A DNA stretch of 17,688 bases from JALRHH01 sp964638875 (GCA_964638875.1 CAZXBL010000019.1:1-17688), one strand, 5' to 3'; counted from the stretch's first letter, positions 6,782 through 14,275 are shown. Numbers and translations: made by a program. Notes: generated by a model not told the origin, from the sequence alone.

Positions 6782-7357
6782 ATGAATAAAGACGCAATCA
6801 TAGCCCTGCCTCACAAAAGCCTCCGACAACGATCAAAGAAAGTTGGGCTCGTTAGTAAAGAGATCAATCAGCTCATTGCAGATATGGAGACAGCCACCCT
6901 CGACTGGGAGGATAGCCGAGCGCATGAAGTAGGTGTAGCATTAGCGGCCGTGCAAATTAATAGTTTGCTACGGGTAGTAGTAATACGTAACAATTTTGAT
7001 GACAAAAAGGATCGAACTTTCCAAGTATTCATCAACCCGGAAATCACTAAATACGAGGGTAAACAAATCGGTGACTTCGAAGGTTGCCTGAGTGTTAAAG
7101 ACTTATATGGTAAAGTAAAACGTTATGAAAAAGTACGGGTTAAGGCGCTCGATCAGAACGGCCAACCCTTACGCCTAACCGCAGAGGGGTTTTTGGCACG
7201 TGTTTTCCAGCACGAGATTGATCATACAAACGGTATCCTCTTCATAGATCATATCAAAGACGATCCTCTCGCCTTCTTTAGACTTGACGAACAAGGCCAC
7301 CTTGAACCCCTCGACTTCGACAGCGAAATTGCGCCTAACACAGGTCTGTGGGAGTAA
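6782..7357 (+). CDS. def: Peptide deformylase
   Basis: Metal-dependent hydrolase removing the N-formyl group from nascent proteins before methionine aminopeptidase acts. The three family motifs are present: motif 1 as GVALAAVQ (residues 51-58, with alanine where the usual GxGxAAxQ has its second glycine), motif 2 EGCLS (100-104, with the metal-ligand cysteine) and motif 3 HEIDH (144-148, two histidine ligands and the catalytic glutamate). Length 191 residues. The ATG at 6782 is the first plausible start and follows a -10-like hexamer closely. It is followed 4 nt later by fmt, the enzyme adding the formyl group, a classic def-fmt operon. Confidence 0.96.
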   Translation: MNKDAIIALPHKSLRQRSKKVGLVSKEINQLIADMETATLDWEDSRAHEVGVALAAVQINSLLRVVVIRNNFDDKKDRTFQVFINPEITKYEGKQIGDFEGCLSVKDLYGKVKRYEKVRVKALDQNGQPLRLTAEGFLARVFQHEIDHTNGILFIDHIKDDPLAFFRLDEQGHLEPLDFDSEIAPNTGLWE

Positions 7358-7361
7358 CTGG

Positions 7362-8255
7362 ATGAGTGGTGGCTCAAAGAGAACTTCGGTCGTTTTCTTC
7401 GGAAGTGGTCCGGTAGCTGCCAAGTCTCTCTCGCTTCTGAGTAAAAACTTCACCATAGAGGCAATCATCACAAAAAGTAGTACCGAGAAAGAAATGGCCC
7501 AAGCCCTGCCTGGTACAAAAGTTTATACCGTCATTAACAAGCAAGAACTTGATGAGCTAGTTGCAGATCAGCGCTTCGAAAGTCGACTCGGTATATTAAT
7601 TGACTTCGGAATTATTGTGTCCCAAAAAACTATCGACTGTTTCGAACTAGGCATTGTTAACAGTCATTTCTCTGTCCTGCCTGAGTGGCGAGGTGCTGAC
7701 CCCATTAGTTTTGCAGTACTAAGTGGTCAGAAGACCACCGGGGTTAGCCTCATGCTGATTGACCAAGGGATGGATACAGGTAAAGTTATTGTGACTAAAA
7801 GTATTTCTATTGCCGCCAAAGAGACTACACCTTCGCTAACAAATAAACTTATAGATCTCAGTGACAGGCTTTTAAACGAGTACATCCCTATGTACCTCAA
7901 CGGCAATGTGCAGCCTCGTTCTCAGTCACACCCTAATAGAGCGACCTACTCGCGTAAGCTAACCAAAGAAGATGGCGTTATAGACTGGCGGAAGCCGGCG
8001 GTAGTCGTCGAGCGCGAAATTAGGGCATTCATCGAGTGGCCAAAGAGTCGGACTCATTTGGCTAACAAAGATGTAGTTATTACATCGGCTCACGTTATCG
8101 ATCAGTCAGGGAAAGCTGGGACCGTATCGGTACGAGACAAAGAAGTTATCGTCCAGTGTGGCAAAGATGCATTATCTATAGATACTTTAAAGCCCGCAGG
8201 TAAAAAAGAAATGACCGCCGAGGCATTCCTCGCCGGTCATAGACATCTGATATAA
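7362..8255 (+). CDS. fmt: Methionyl-tRNA formyltransferase
   Basis: Transfers a formyl group from 10-formyl-tetrahydrofolate to Met-tRNA for initiation. Numbered from the ATG at 7362 (297 residues; the usual length is about 315), the Rossmann start is VVFFGSGPVAAKSL. The catalytic block is at about 100-113: Asn100, His102, then LPEWRGADPI, matching the NxH...LPxxRGxxPI signature. The catalytic aspartate is in MDTG near 138. The C-terminal tRNA-binding domain is present (YSRKLTKEDGVIDW, then AFIEWPKSR). The frame is open back to 7284 inside def, but 7362 gives the family start and has GGGAG about 8 nt upstream. Its stop lies 3 bp from the stop of the convergent gene. Confidence 0.95.
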   Translation: MSGGSKRTSVVFFGSGPVAAKSLSLLSKNFTIEAIITKSSTEKEMAQALPGTKVYTVINKQELDELVADQRFESRLGILIDFGIIVSQKTIDCFELGIVNSHFSVLPEWRGADPISFAVLSGQKTTGVSLMLIDQGMDTGKVIVTKSISIAAKETTPSLTNKLIDLSDRLLNEYIPMYLNGNVQPRSQSHPNRATYSRKLTKEDGVIDWRKPAVVVEREIRAFIEWPKSRTHLANKDVVITSAHVIDQSGKAGTVSVRDKEVIVQCGKDALSIDTLKPAGKKEMTAEAFLAGHRHLI

Positions 8256-8258
8256 AGA

Positions 8259-8585
8259 CTATTGCTGGGGCGGTTGCGCTGATGCAGCTACAATCTGGGG
8301 AGCTTGAGTCTTGATTTCGCCCTTCAGCTTTTCAAGCTCATCAGCAACTACCTGCTTGTAGTTTGGGAAATTAGTTTCGAGCCACTTAAGCGCACCGGCT
8401 TCGTCGTTACTGTCAATGAACGCCTCAAACTCATCCAGTTGCTCATTGGTCATCTGCTGAGCTAAAGTCATGCCAACACGCATTTCTAGCGTCTCGTAGA
8501 TGTGACCAAGCATAGCCCGCTTGTCATCGGGTGCTAGTGTGCCGAGCCCCAGTTCCTGTAGTAGATTGTCATCGAGTTTAAACAT
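8259..8585 (-). CDS. DUF5663-like small protein
   Basis: A 108-residue soluble acidic protein without signal peptide or membrane segment. It begins MFKLDDNLLQELGLGTL and continues with helical segments (MLGHIYETLEMRVGMTLAQQM, QLDEFEAFIDSND, ALKWLETNFPNYKQVV), then a low-complexity alanine/proline/glutamine tail. I associate this start and the TNEQLDEFEAF pattern with a CPR-enriched family annotated as DUF5663, of unknown function; that assignment is from memory. It lies 20 nt after the tail-anchored protein gene, with AAAGGCGG upstream of its ATG as a modest ribosome-binding site, so the two are probably cotranscribed. Its 3' end abuts convergent fmt with no room for a terminator between stops. 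Confidence 0.7.
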   Translation of the reverse strand: MFKLDDNLLQELGLGTLAPDDKRAMLGHIYETLEMRVGMTLAQQMTNEQLDEFEAFIDSNDEAGALKWLETNFPNYKQVVADELEKLKGEIKTQAPQIVAASAQPPQQ

Positions 8586-8605
8586 GTCAGCCGCCTTTCT
8601 TTAGC

Positions 8606-9922
8606 TTATTTTACCACCAGGTACGCGATAGATCCCAGGACAATTATCATAATTGCGGCCCAAAAGCCTAATTTGATCGCTTGCTTGTAGGCAGCGATTG
8701 CAACTGGGTCGTTCTCATGTGTGACCAATCTACTTGGCTCATCTGTTAGCTGAGCCGTACTTTGCGTCTGCTGCAGGGCTTGATACTGGCTAGCAGCTGC
8801 GTGCGTACTGACTACTGAGCCGATTGAAGCTGCCCCGACTGGGGCTATGTTATCATCCTTGACCTCGTGACTACGCTCAAAGATACGCTCTACGGGCAAG
8901 TCATGCTCTGCTGCGTCTGCGACCTGTTCTAGTATTCCTTCTGGTTTGATCTCTTCCCTTACCTGCTGCTCCACAACTGTCTGGGGCCGTTCTTTTGCTT
9001 TAAACATTGGCTGCTCAGGGTTATATAGCCGTTCTACGCGAGGAGCTGGGGCTCTCTCAACGTTTTTTTCCTGCGGGCGCGCAGATTCAATTGGTCTTTC
9101 AACCCGAGCTTGCTTCAGTGCCTCGAGTTGTTCATTGTTCTGACGCCGTAACGTCTCTAGTTCTTGCTGGAGGCCAATGCTACGTTCTACCTCTTTGTTT
9201 GTTGCCGAGATTTTCTCGTTTACCCGCTTTTCAAGCTTCCTATCTGCCTTTTTACGCCCTAGGTGTTCTAGACCAACCAGTGCCACCGGAAGCACCATAC
9301 CAGGTCCTCTCTCAATAACTACTTCTTTGGGTTCTTTTTCAGTAGCACTAGAGAGACGGGGGGCCTCGATACGATCATCGTGACGGATGAAGAGTTCTCC
9401 CTGTGCCTGCTCAGGCTCTGGAAGCTCTGGGGTAACTGGGTCAATATCAGATTCTAGTTCTGGACCGTCAGGTAGGTGTGGGGTATCTTCTGAATTAGTC
9501 ACTGACTGGGACTCAACTTCCTCTACTCTTGCAGGCTCCTGCTGAGTTTCAGCAGTTTCTTTAGTAGTACTCGCTACGAGCTGCTCATTATCAGCTTCTT
9601 CTGTCTGTTCTCCTGCTGATTCTTTACGATCGACAAGCTGTGTCCAGCTGAACCATGTCTCAGGGTCAAAACCTTGGTTGGCTAATTCGCTGGAACTTGA
9701 CTCTGGCTTTTCTACAACGTTAGGGAATAACTTGTTGAAAATACGGCGAAATCTTTTGGGTTTTTCATCGCTACTATCACTTTCGGCATTCTCTTCTTGC
9801 TCCTTGCGCTTTAAGCCAGCAAGAATTCTAGATACTGCGGAGCTGCCTCGCTTCTTCTTATTGGAGCTGGCTTCAGGGGTAGAATCGTCCTGTCCTTCTG
9901 GATCAAAGCGACGGTTTTCCAT
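8606..9922 (-). CDS. Acidic coiled-coil protein with C-terminal membrane anchor, function unknown
   Basis: I do not recognise a characterised family. The 438-residue protein has a basic N-terminal patch (NKKKRGSS, then KRFRRIFNKLFP near 57-67), a long disordered Glu/Ser/Thr/Pro-rich region (about 68-200), a charged coiled coil (about 222-275), another Arg/Glu/Pro-rich linker, and one hydrophobic segment at about 418-437 ending LVVK. With no signal peptide and a single extreme C-terminal helix it looks tail-anchored, with nearly all of the chain cytoplasmic. Transcription should start from a near-consensus extended -10 promoter overlapping the end of infB, giving a leaderless mRNA. The strong promoter suggests high expression. 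A scaffold, division or envelope role is possible but unsupported. Confidence 0.75.
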   Translation of the reverse strand: MENRRFDPEGQDDSTPEASSNKKKRGSSAVSRILAGLKRKEQEENAESDSSDEKPKRFRRIFNKLFPNVVEKPESSSSELANQGFDPETWFSWTQLVDRKESAGEQTEEADNEQLVASTTKETAETQQEPARVEEVESQSVTNSEDTPHLPDGPELESDIDPVTPELPEPEQAQGELFIRHDDRIEAPRLSSATEKEPKEVVIERGPGMVLPVALVGLEHLGRKKADRKLEKRVNEKISATNKEVERSIGLQQELETLRRQNNEQLEALKQARVERPIESARPQEKNVERAPAPRVERLYNPEQPMFKAKERPQTVVEQQVREEIKPEGILEQVADAAEHDLPVERIFERSHEVKDDNIAPVGAASIGSVVSTHAAASQYQALQQTQSTAQLTDEPSRLVTHENDPVAIAAYKQAIKLGFWAAIMIIVLGSIAYLVVK

Positions 9923-9928
9923 GTAAAT

Positions 9929-9957
9929 ATTATATCACTTTTACAAAGTTCTTGCAA
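9929..9957 (-). promoter_or_regulatory. Consensus extended -10 promoter of the tail-anchored protein (leaderless)
   Basis: Minus strand: TTGCAA (9952-9957), 17-nt spacer ending in the TG-n motif, perfect TATAAT (9929-9934), then 6 nt to the ATG at 9922. The -35 lies inside the last codons of infB (stop at 9941-9943). This is the best -10 match in the window. Confidence 0.7.
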
Positions 9958-11695
9958 TCACTTCTCTGGTGAAGAGCTCTATGTGATCGCCTTCTTGCAG
10001 ATCAACTTTTGAGGTAGTAGCAATACTCATGCCACACATTTCGCCTTCAAAGACTTCTTTAGTATCGGCGGGACCACGTTGCAGCTTAGTTACTTCTACA
10101 TCTGCAATTGTTTCACCCTCACGTTTTACTCGGGCAAGTGCAGGTACAACTAACTTGCCCTTAGAGACTTCACCGCCACAGATTACCTCTGTTTTAGTTG
10201 TCTTGAACACACCCTTTACCACGAGTCGCCCTAGGTCAGTTTCGACAATTTCTGGTGGCAGTAACTTGGTGAGTTCTTCTTTAACATCATCTATTAGCTC
10301 ATATATCACCCTGTAAGAACGGAGTGCAATCTTGTCCCTAGAAGCAAGCTGCTTGATGTTACTTGGGGCGTTAACATTAAAGCCATAGATTAGCGCATTA
10401 CTACTACGGGCCATGTGTAGGTCATTCTCGCTGATAGCACCCACTCCAGAACCAACTACCCGAATTGCCACTTCATCTGTATCGAGTGTTTTGAGATTAT
10501 CAATAACAGAGGTCAAGGAGCCTTGTACATCTGCTTTTACGATAATATTCAATTCATTGACATCGTTGCTGCGGTTAATAATACGGATTAGTTCGTTACT
10601 ATTGATATCGAGACGACCACCTGCCTGACTACGGCCAGCGTACTGGGCTGCCTCTGTACGAGCTACTTTCTCGTTAGCTGCAAAAATAAACTCGTCACCG
10701 AACTCAGGCAAAACTTTAAAGCCAGTAATACGTACTGGTGTTGAAGGAGGTGCCTCTTTAATGGGTTGTCCTGTAGTGGTTTCAAGGTTACGAACGCGCG
10801 CGTAAGTACCACCAGCTACGATAAAATCACCGACCTTAAGGACGCCAGCCTCGACTAACGCCTCTGCAACAGCACCTCTGCCCTGTTCCATATGGGCTTC
10901 AATGATCAATCCCGCGGCAGGTACATCGGTATCAGCGCGTAGGTCTTCTACGTCCGCTACAAGTAGCACCATATCCAGTAGCCCGCTAAGATTCTCTCCT
11001 GTCTTTGCGGATACCTCGACTACGACCGTCTCACCGCCCCACTCTTCTACTAAAAGATTCTGTTCGGCAAGCTGCTGCTTAATTCGATTGGCGTCGGCGC
11101 CTTCCTTATCTATCTTGTTAATTGCTACGATGATCTTGACATTTGCTTTGCGCGCAAAACGAATTGCCTCAAGAGTTTGAGGCTTGAGGCCATCATCTGC
11201 AGCTACCACAATTACCACTAGATCAGTTAGACGGGCGCCGTGCTCACGAATTGCCGCAAAGGCTTCATGACCAGGAGTATCCAGGAAAGTAATCTTACGT
11301 TCACCGTGTGCGATCTGATAGGCCGAGATGTGCTGGGTAATACCGCCGGCTTCGCCCTTTGCAACTTGAGCGCCCCGGATAGCATCCAGTAAGCTTGTCT
11401 TGCCGTGGTCAACATGACCCATTACTGCTACTACTGGTGGGCGGGTGCCTGCCTTGTCACTAACAGCACGCTTTTCACGCGGTGCGGCTTCTTCAACTTC
11501 TTTGCGCTTGAGTTCTATATCGAGATCAAGCTCGCCAACAATAATCTGAGCGGTATCAAAATCGATACGCTCGTTTACGGTTGCCATTACCCCATTCTTG
11601 AACAGTTCCGTTATAAGCTTAGTCACCGGCAGCATGAGCTTTTCGGCGAGGTCGCCAACGGTAGTCATATCTTCAATTTCAATCTGAGTCGCCAT
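9941..11695 (-). CDS. infB: Translation initiation factor IF-2 (compact form)
   Basis: GTPase that places fMet-tRNA in the 30S initiation complex and promotes subunit joining. The N-terminal IF2_N-type segment is about residues 1-60 (TTVGDLAEKLMLPVTKLITEL). The G domain has GHVDHGKT (93-100), DTPGHEAF (139-146), NKID (193-196) and VSAKTGENL. Domains II-IV follow, including KADVQGSL and a C-terminal VEVTKLQRGP...GEMCGMSI block that resembles the fMet-tRNA-binding C2 domain. At 584 residues it lacks the long N-terminal extension of enterobacterial IF-2 (about 890). The ATG at 11695 has AGGA and GAGG upstream. It lies 51 nt after rpsA on the same strand and is probably transcribed with it. Confidence 0.97.
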   Translation of the reverse strand: MATQIEIEDMTTVGDLAEKLMLPVTKLITELFKNGVMATVNERIDFDTAQIIVGELDLDIELKRKEVEEAAPREKRAVSDKAGTRPPVVAVMGHVDHGKTSLLDAIRGAQVAKGEAGGITQHISAYQIAHGERKITFLDTPGHEAFAAIREHGARLTDLVVIVVAADDGLKPQTLEAIRFARKANVKIIVAINKIDKEGADANRIKQQLAEQNLLVEEWGGETVVVEVSAKTGENLSGLLDMVLLVADVEDLRADTDVPAAGLIIEAHMEQGRGAVAEALVEAGVLKVGDFIVAGGTYARVRNLETTTGQPIKEAPPSTPVRITGFKVLPEFGDEFIFAANEKVARTEAAQYAGRSQAGGRLDINSNELIRIINRSNDVNELNIIVKADVQGSLTSVIDNLKTLDTDEVAIRVVGSGVGAISENDLHMARSSNALIYGFNVNAPSNIKQLASRDKIALRSYRVIYELIDDVKEELTKLLPPEIVETDLGRLVVKGVFKTTKTEVICGGEVSKGKLVVPALARVKREGETIADVEVTKLQRGPADTKEVFEGEMCGMSIATTSKVDLQEGDHIELFTREVIARTL

Positions 11696-11746
11696 GGTTT
11701 CCTCGTCCTTTCTGGCATGCTTGCCGGTTTAAAACTTACATCGCTG

Positions 11747-12811
11747 TTATTTTGCGTCTTTGAGACTTAAAGCGATCTTGCGCCCTTCGGTGTCGATATC
11801 AAGCACCTTGAACTTTTTCTTCTCATTCAACTGGAAGATCTTCTCAGGATCAGCACCTTCGTCATCTGACATCTCAGAGACGTGCACGAGGGCTTCAACC
11901 GCCGAGCTAAGCTGTACGAATGCACCAAATGGTGTAATTCGGGTCACCTTACCTTCGACGACATCGCCTTTGCCGAATGCTTTTACTTCCTGCAACCATG
12001 GGTCCTCTTGCATTTGCTTGAGGCTGAGGCTGAGGCGGTCCTTGTCGATTGCGATGATCTTAGCTTCGACAGTCTGGCCGTTCTTTACGTAGTTACGTGG
12101 GTCTTCGACACGCTCCCAAGAAATTTCTGAGATATGGATCAGACCTTCAATACCGTCGACATTGACGAATGCACCAAAGTCAATAACACCGGTGACCACA
12201 CCTTCAACGACATCACCAACCTTGAGCTTGGCAAATCTTGAAGCCATATCGTCTTTAACAGCTTCCTTCTCAGAGAAGATCAGCTTATTATCTTTACGGC
12301 TGATGTCCAGGATTCGAACGCGAAGAGTCTTCTTTGTCAGAGCGTTAAGCTTCTGGAGAATTTCATCCTTATCCGCACCAGATACTCGAGGATAGTGCCC
12401 TGCGGCAAGCTGGGAAACTGGCAAGAAACCTCGGATACCTTCGAGCTCTACCAGCAAACCACCTCGGTTAGCGTCGTATGGTGAAATCTCGATGATTTCC
12501 TGGTTGTCGAATGACTTCTGTAGTTCATCCCAACCACGATCCTTGGCAGCACGGCGCATGCTAAGCAGCGCATGACCTTCGTCCAGCTCAGGGTCGACAA
12601 CAGATACAACTATCGGTTGGCCTTCCTCAATAGTCTGACCGTGGCCGATCTCGCGGCGCATTACTACACCGGTACCACGTGCATCGAGGTCGATCCAGAT
12701 CTCGTTCTTACGAACAGAGGTGACCACACCTTCGACGACATCGCCTGTTTTAAGTTGTTGAATGTCACTCTGGGCGAGTAGCTCGTCCATCGTGAGAGTT
12801 GATTTTGACAT
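11747..12811 (-). CDS. rpsA: 30S ribosomal protein S1 (four S1 domains)
   Basis: RNA-binding protein that helps load and unfold mRNA on the 30S subunit. The 354 residues contain four S1/OB repeats: about 20-86 (TGDVVEGVVTSVRKNEIWID), about 103-180 (divergent, GGLLVELEGIRGFLPVSQL), about 196-266 (GDVVEGVVTGVIDFGAFV, then GLIHISEIS) and about 281-352 (GDVVEGKVTRITPFGAFVQL, then ALVHVSEMS). E. coli S1 has six; four is usual in many other phyla. The ATG at 12811 has a full AAGGAGG ten bases upstream, with a two-codon ATG-TAA in between. The leadered promoter lies upstream and infB follows. The repeated S1 motifs leave little doubt, though four-domain S1-like proteins with other roles exist. Confidence 0.92.
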   Translation of the reverse strand: MSKSTLTMDELLAQSDIQQLKTGDVVEGVVTSVRKNEIWIDLDARGTGVVMRREIGHGQTIEEGQPIVVSVVDPELDEGHALLSMRRAAKDRGWDELQKSFDNQEIIEISPYDANRGGLLVELEGIRGFLPVSQLAAGHYPRVSGADKDEILQKLNALTKKTLRVRILDISRKDNKLIFSEKEAVKDDMASRFAKLKVGDVVEGVVTGVIDFGAFVNVDGIEGLIHISEISWERVEDPRNYVKNGQTVEAKIIAIDKDRLSLSLKQMQEDPWLQEVKAFGKGDVVEGKVTRITPFGAFVQLSSAVEALVHVSEMSDDEGADPEKIFQLNEKKKFKVLDIDTEGRKIALSLKDAK

Positions 12812-12877
12812 GTTTTACATGCCTCCTTATTTCTGCGGCAACCCTTAGGCTGTTTCCCCGTTCAGAATTCAGGGGTA

Positions 12878-12906
12878 ATTGTAGCAGAAGAACGGAGGTA
12901 AAGCAA
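12878..12906 (-). promoter_or_regulatory. Predicted promoter of rpsA-infB with about 60-nt leader
   Basis: Minus strand: TTGCTT (12901-12906), 17-nt spacer ending in TG-n, TACAAT (12878-12883). Transcription from about 12871 leaves a leader of about 60 nt carrying CCCC/GGGG complementary arms near its 5' end and a strong Shine-Dalgarno AAGGAGG. S1 genes in other bacteria are controlled through their leaders, so this one may be too (inference). Confidence 0.55.
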
Positions 12907-12921
12907 AACCTGCCCTACAGC

Positions 12922-12950
12922 TGTACTAAGTAATACTAACTCTGTACACT
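12922..12950 (+). promoter_or_regulatory. Possible leaderless promoter of the ROK gene
   Basis: TACACT (12945-12950) ends 7 nt before the ATG at 12958, and no Shine-Dalgarno is present. The -35 position (12922-12927, TGTACT) is a poor match, so the call rests mainly on -10 spacing shared with other unit-head genes here. Confidence 0.35.
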
Positions 12951-12957
12951 AATTGTC

Positions 12958-13770
12958 ATGTACGCAGCAGTCGATATTGGCGGGACCAAGACCCTCGTAG
13001 CCGTCTTTAACCCAGAGGGAAAAGTAGTTGAGCAGTTAAAATTCCCTACACCGAAGGAATACAAAGAATTTCTTGCAGAACTGGCAAGAACTGTTGAGAA
13101 ATTATCAACAAGGGATTTTAAGGCGGTCGGAGTGGCTGCACCAGGTAAAATCAATCATACACAGGGGTCAATGACAGTTGCTGGCAATCTCCCGTGGCGG
13201 GATACTCCTCTCCAGGCTGATATAGAAAGGGCTTTCCATGCACCCGTTTGCCTTGAAAATGACGCAAAGGCCGCAACCGTAGCAGAAGCACGTGCTGCCG
13301 GTGAAAACTACCCTAAAGTTGTATATATAACAATATCAACAGGGGTCGGCGCTGGCGTCTGTTTAGACGGAAAGCTTGTACCTGCACTCGATGACGCAGA
13401 ACCAGGCTGGATGAGCGTCGATAACAATGGTGAGATGACACCCTGGGAGAAAGTCGCCTCTGGTCAAGCCCTTGTTGCAAGGACTGGCCAGCGTGCCAGT
13501 GATCTAGAAGATCCTCAGGCATGGGATACTCATGCACGTAATGTAGCCAAAGGAATGATCGCAGTAATTGCTATAGTGCAGCCTGTCCTCATTGTTTTAG
13601 GTGGCATCGTTGGCAATCATCTAGACAAATATGAAAATCCCCTCATGAAATATTTGCGTTCATACGAAAACCCTTCTGTGCAGATTCCACCTATCAGAAA
13701 ATCTGTTCACCCTGAAGAAGCAGTAATATATGGTTGCTATGAGCTCGCCAAAGATTTTGCCAACGCCTAA
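12958..13770 (+). CDS. ROK-family sugar kinase homologue lacking zinc-site residues
   Basis: Actin/hexokinase-fold protein of the ROK family (glucokinases, N-acetylsugar kinases, repressors). The phosphate motif DIGGTKT is at residues 6-12, APGKIN follows near 61-66, the catalytic-type ENDAKAA is at 100-106 (Asp102) and STGVGAG at 127-133. It has no N-terminal helix-turn-helix, so it is enzyme-like rather than repressor-like. The usual ExGH plus CxCxxxxC zinc/sugar-binding region is replaced: EPGW at 148-151 has Trp for His, and the segment before WEKVASG (163-169) has no cysteine. At 270 residues it is shorter than the typical roughly 300. Its substrate cannot be named. It overlaps the next gene by 41 nt, suggesting coupling. 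Confidence 0.85.
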   Translation: MYAAVDIGGTKTLVAVFNPEGKVVEQLKFPTPKEYKEFLAELARTVEKLSTRDFKAVGVAAPGKINHTQGSMTVAGNLPWRDTPLQADIERAFHAPVCLENDAKAATVAEARAAGENYPKVVYITISTGVGAGVCLDGKLVPALDDAEPGWMSVDNNGEMTPWEKVASGQALVARTGQRASDLEDPQAWDTHARNVAKGMIAVIAIVQPVLIVLGGIVGNHLDKYENPLMKYLRSYENPSVQIPPIRKSVHPEEAVIYGCYELAKDFANA

Positions 13771-14275
13771 AATCCTAGAAGACGTTAAACCTCTTCTTGT
13801 CGATAATATAACCCTTCTCTCAGGCGAGACTTTTCTGTGGTCACCAAAGGATAGAATGATAGTATATGATCCCGAAAAGCTCACTGAAGACCCAGGACAA
13901 TGGTCGCTTCTCCATGAAATTGCACATGCCACCTTGGGACACCAGAGTTACGAAAGCGATTTTGAACTATTACAGCTTGAGGTAGCTGCCTGGGAAGAGG
14001 CTAAGCGGTCTGCTGCAAAGCTTCGTATAAACATAAACGATAATTACATCGAGGATTGCCTTGATAGCTATCGTGACTGGTTACATCAACGAAGTACCTG
14101 CCCAACTTGCGGTAGTGGTGGGCTCCAACATGATTCAAGAGAATACCGCTGTCACAACTGTTTAAGTACATGGCATGTTAGTACGTCACGGTTCTGCAGA
14201 CCTTACCGCATGAAACAGGTAAAAAAGGTAACAAAAAAATCGCCTGATCATACAGATCAGACGACTTTCCGTTAA
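13730..14275 (+). CDS. Small HEXXH metallopeptidase-like protein with C-terminal zinc ribbon
   Basis: A 181-residue soluble protein with two recognisable parts. HEIAH (residues 62-66) in a hydrophobic helix, with a downstream Glu at about 84 (LQLEVAAWEEA), is the HExxH...E zinc pattern of gluzincin-like and ImmA/IrrE-like peptidases. Near 124-144, CPTC and CHNC form a four-cysteine zinc ribbon. The start is uncertain: ATG 13730 or ATG 13739, both inside the 3' end of the ROK gene and neither with a clear Shine-Dalgarno, so coupling is likely. The C-terminus is basic (MKQVKKVTKKS). An A7 run at 14233-14239 lies close to the end; one fewer A would add about 47 residues. Proteolytic activity and target are inference; no substrate is suggested. 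Confidence 0.7.
   Translation: MVAMSSPKILPTPKILEDVKPLLVDNITLLSGETFLWSPKDRMIVYDPEKLTEDPGQWSLLHEIAHATLGHQSYESDFELLQLEVAAWEEAKRSAAKLRININDNYIEDCLDSYRDWLHQRSTCPTCGSGGLQHDSREYRCHNCLSTWHVSTSRFCRPYRMKQVKKVTKKSPDHTDQTTFR
14233..14263 (-). terminator. Second leftward terminator, inside the 3' end of the metallopeptidase gene
   Basis: Read leftward, a hairpin (14241-14263: arms with CTGATC/GATCAG plus CG/CG, 5-nt loop) is followed by seven T (14233-14239). It would act as backup for the leftward KGG transcript. On the plus strand the same bases are an A7 run just before a hairpin. Confidence 0.55.

Noticed and set aside
7284..7361. Longer fmt start at 7284 inside def
   Set aside because: The extra 26 residues are out-of-frame def sequence; ATG 7362 has a Shine-Dalgarno and begins the Rossmann fold as expected.
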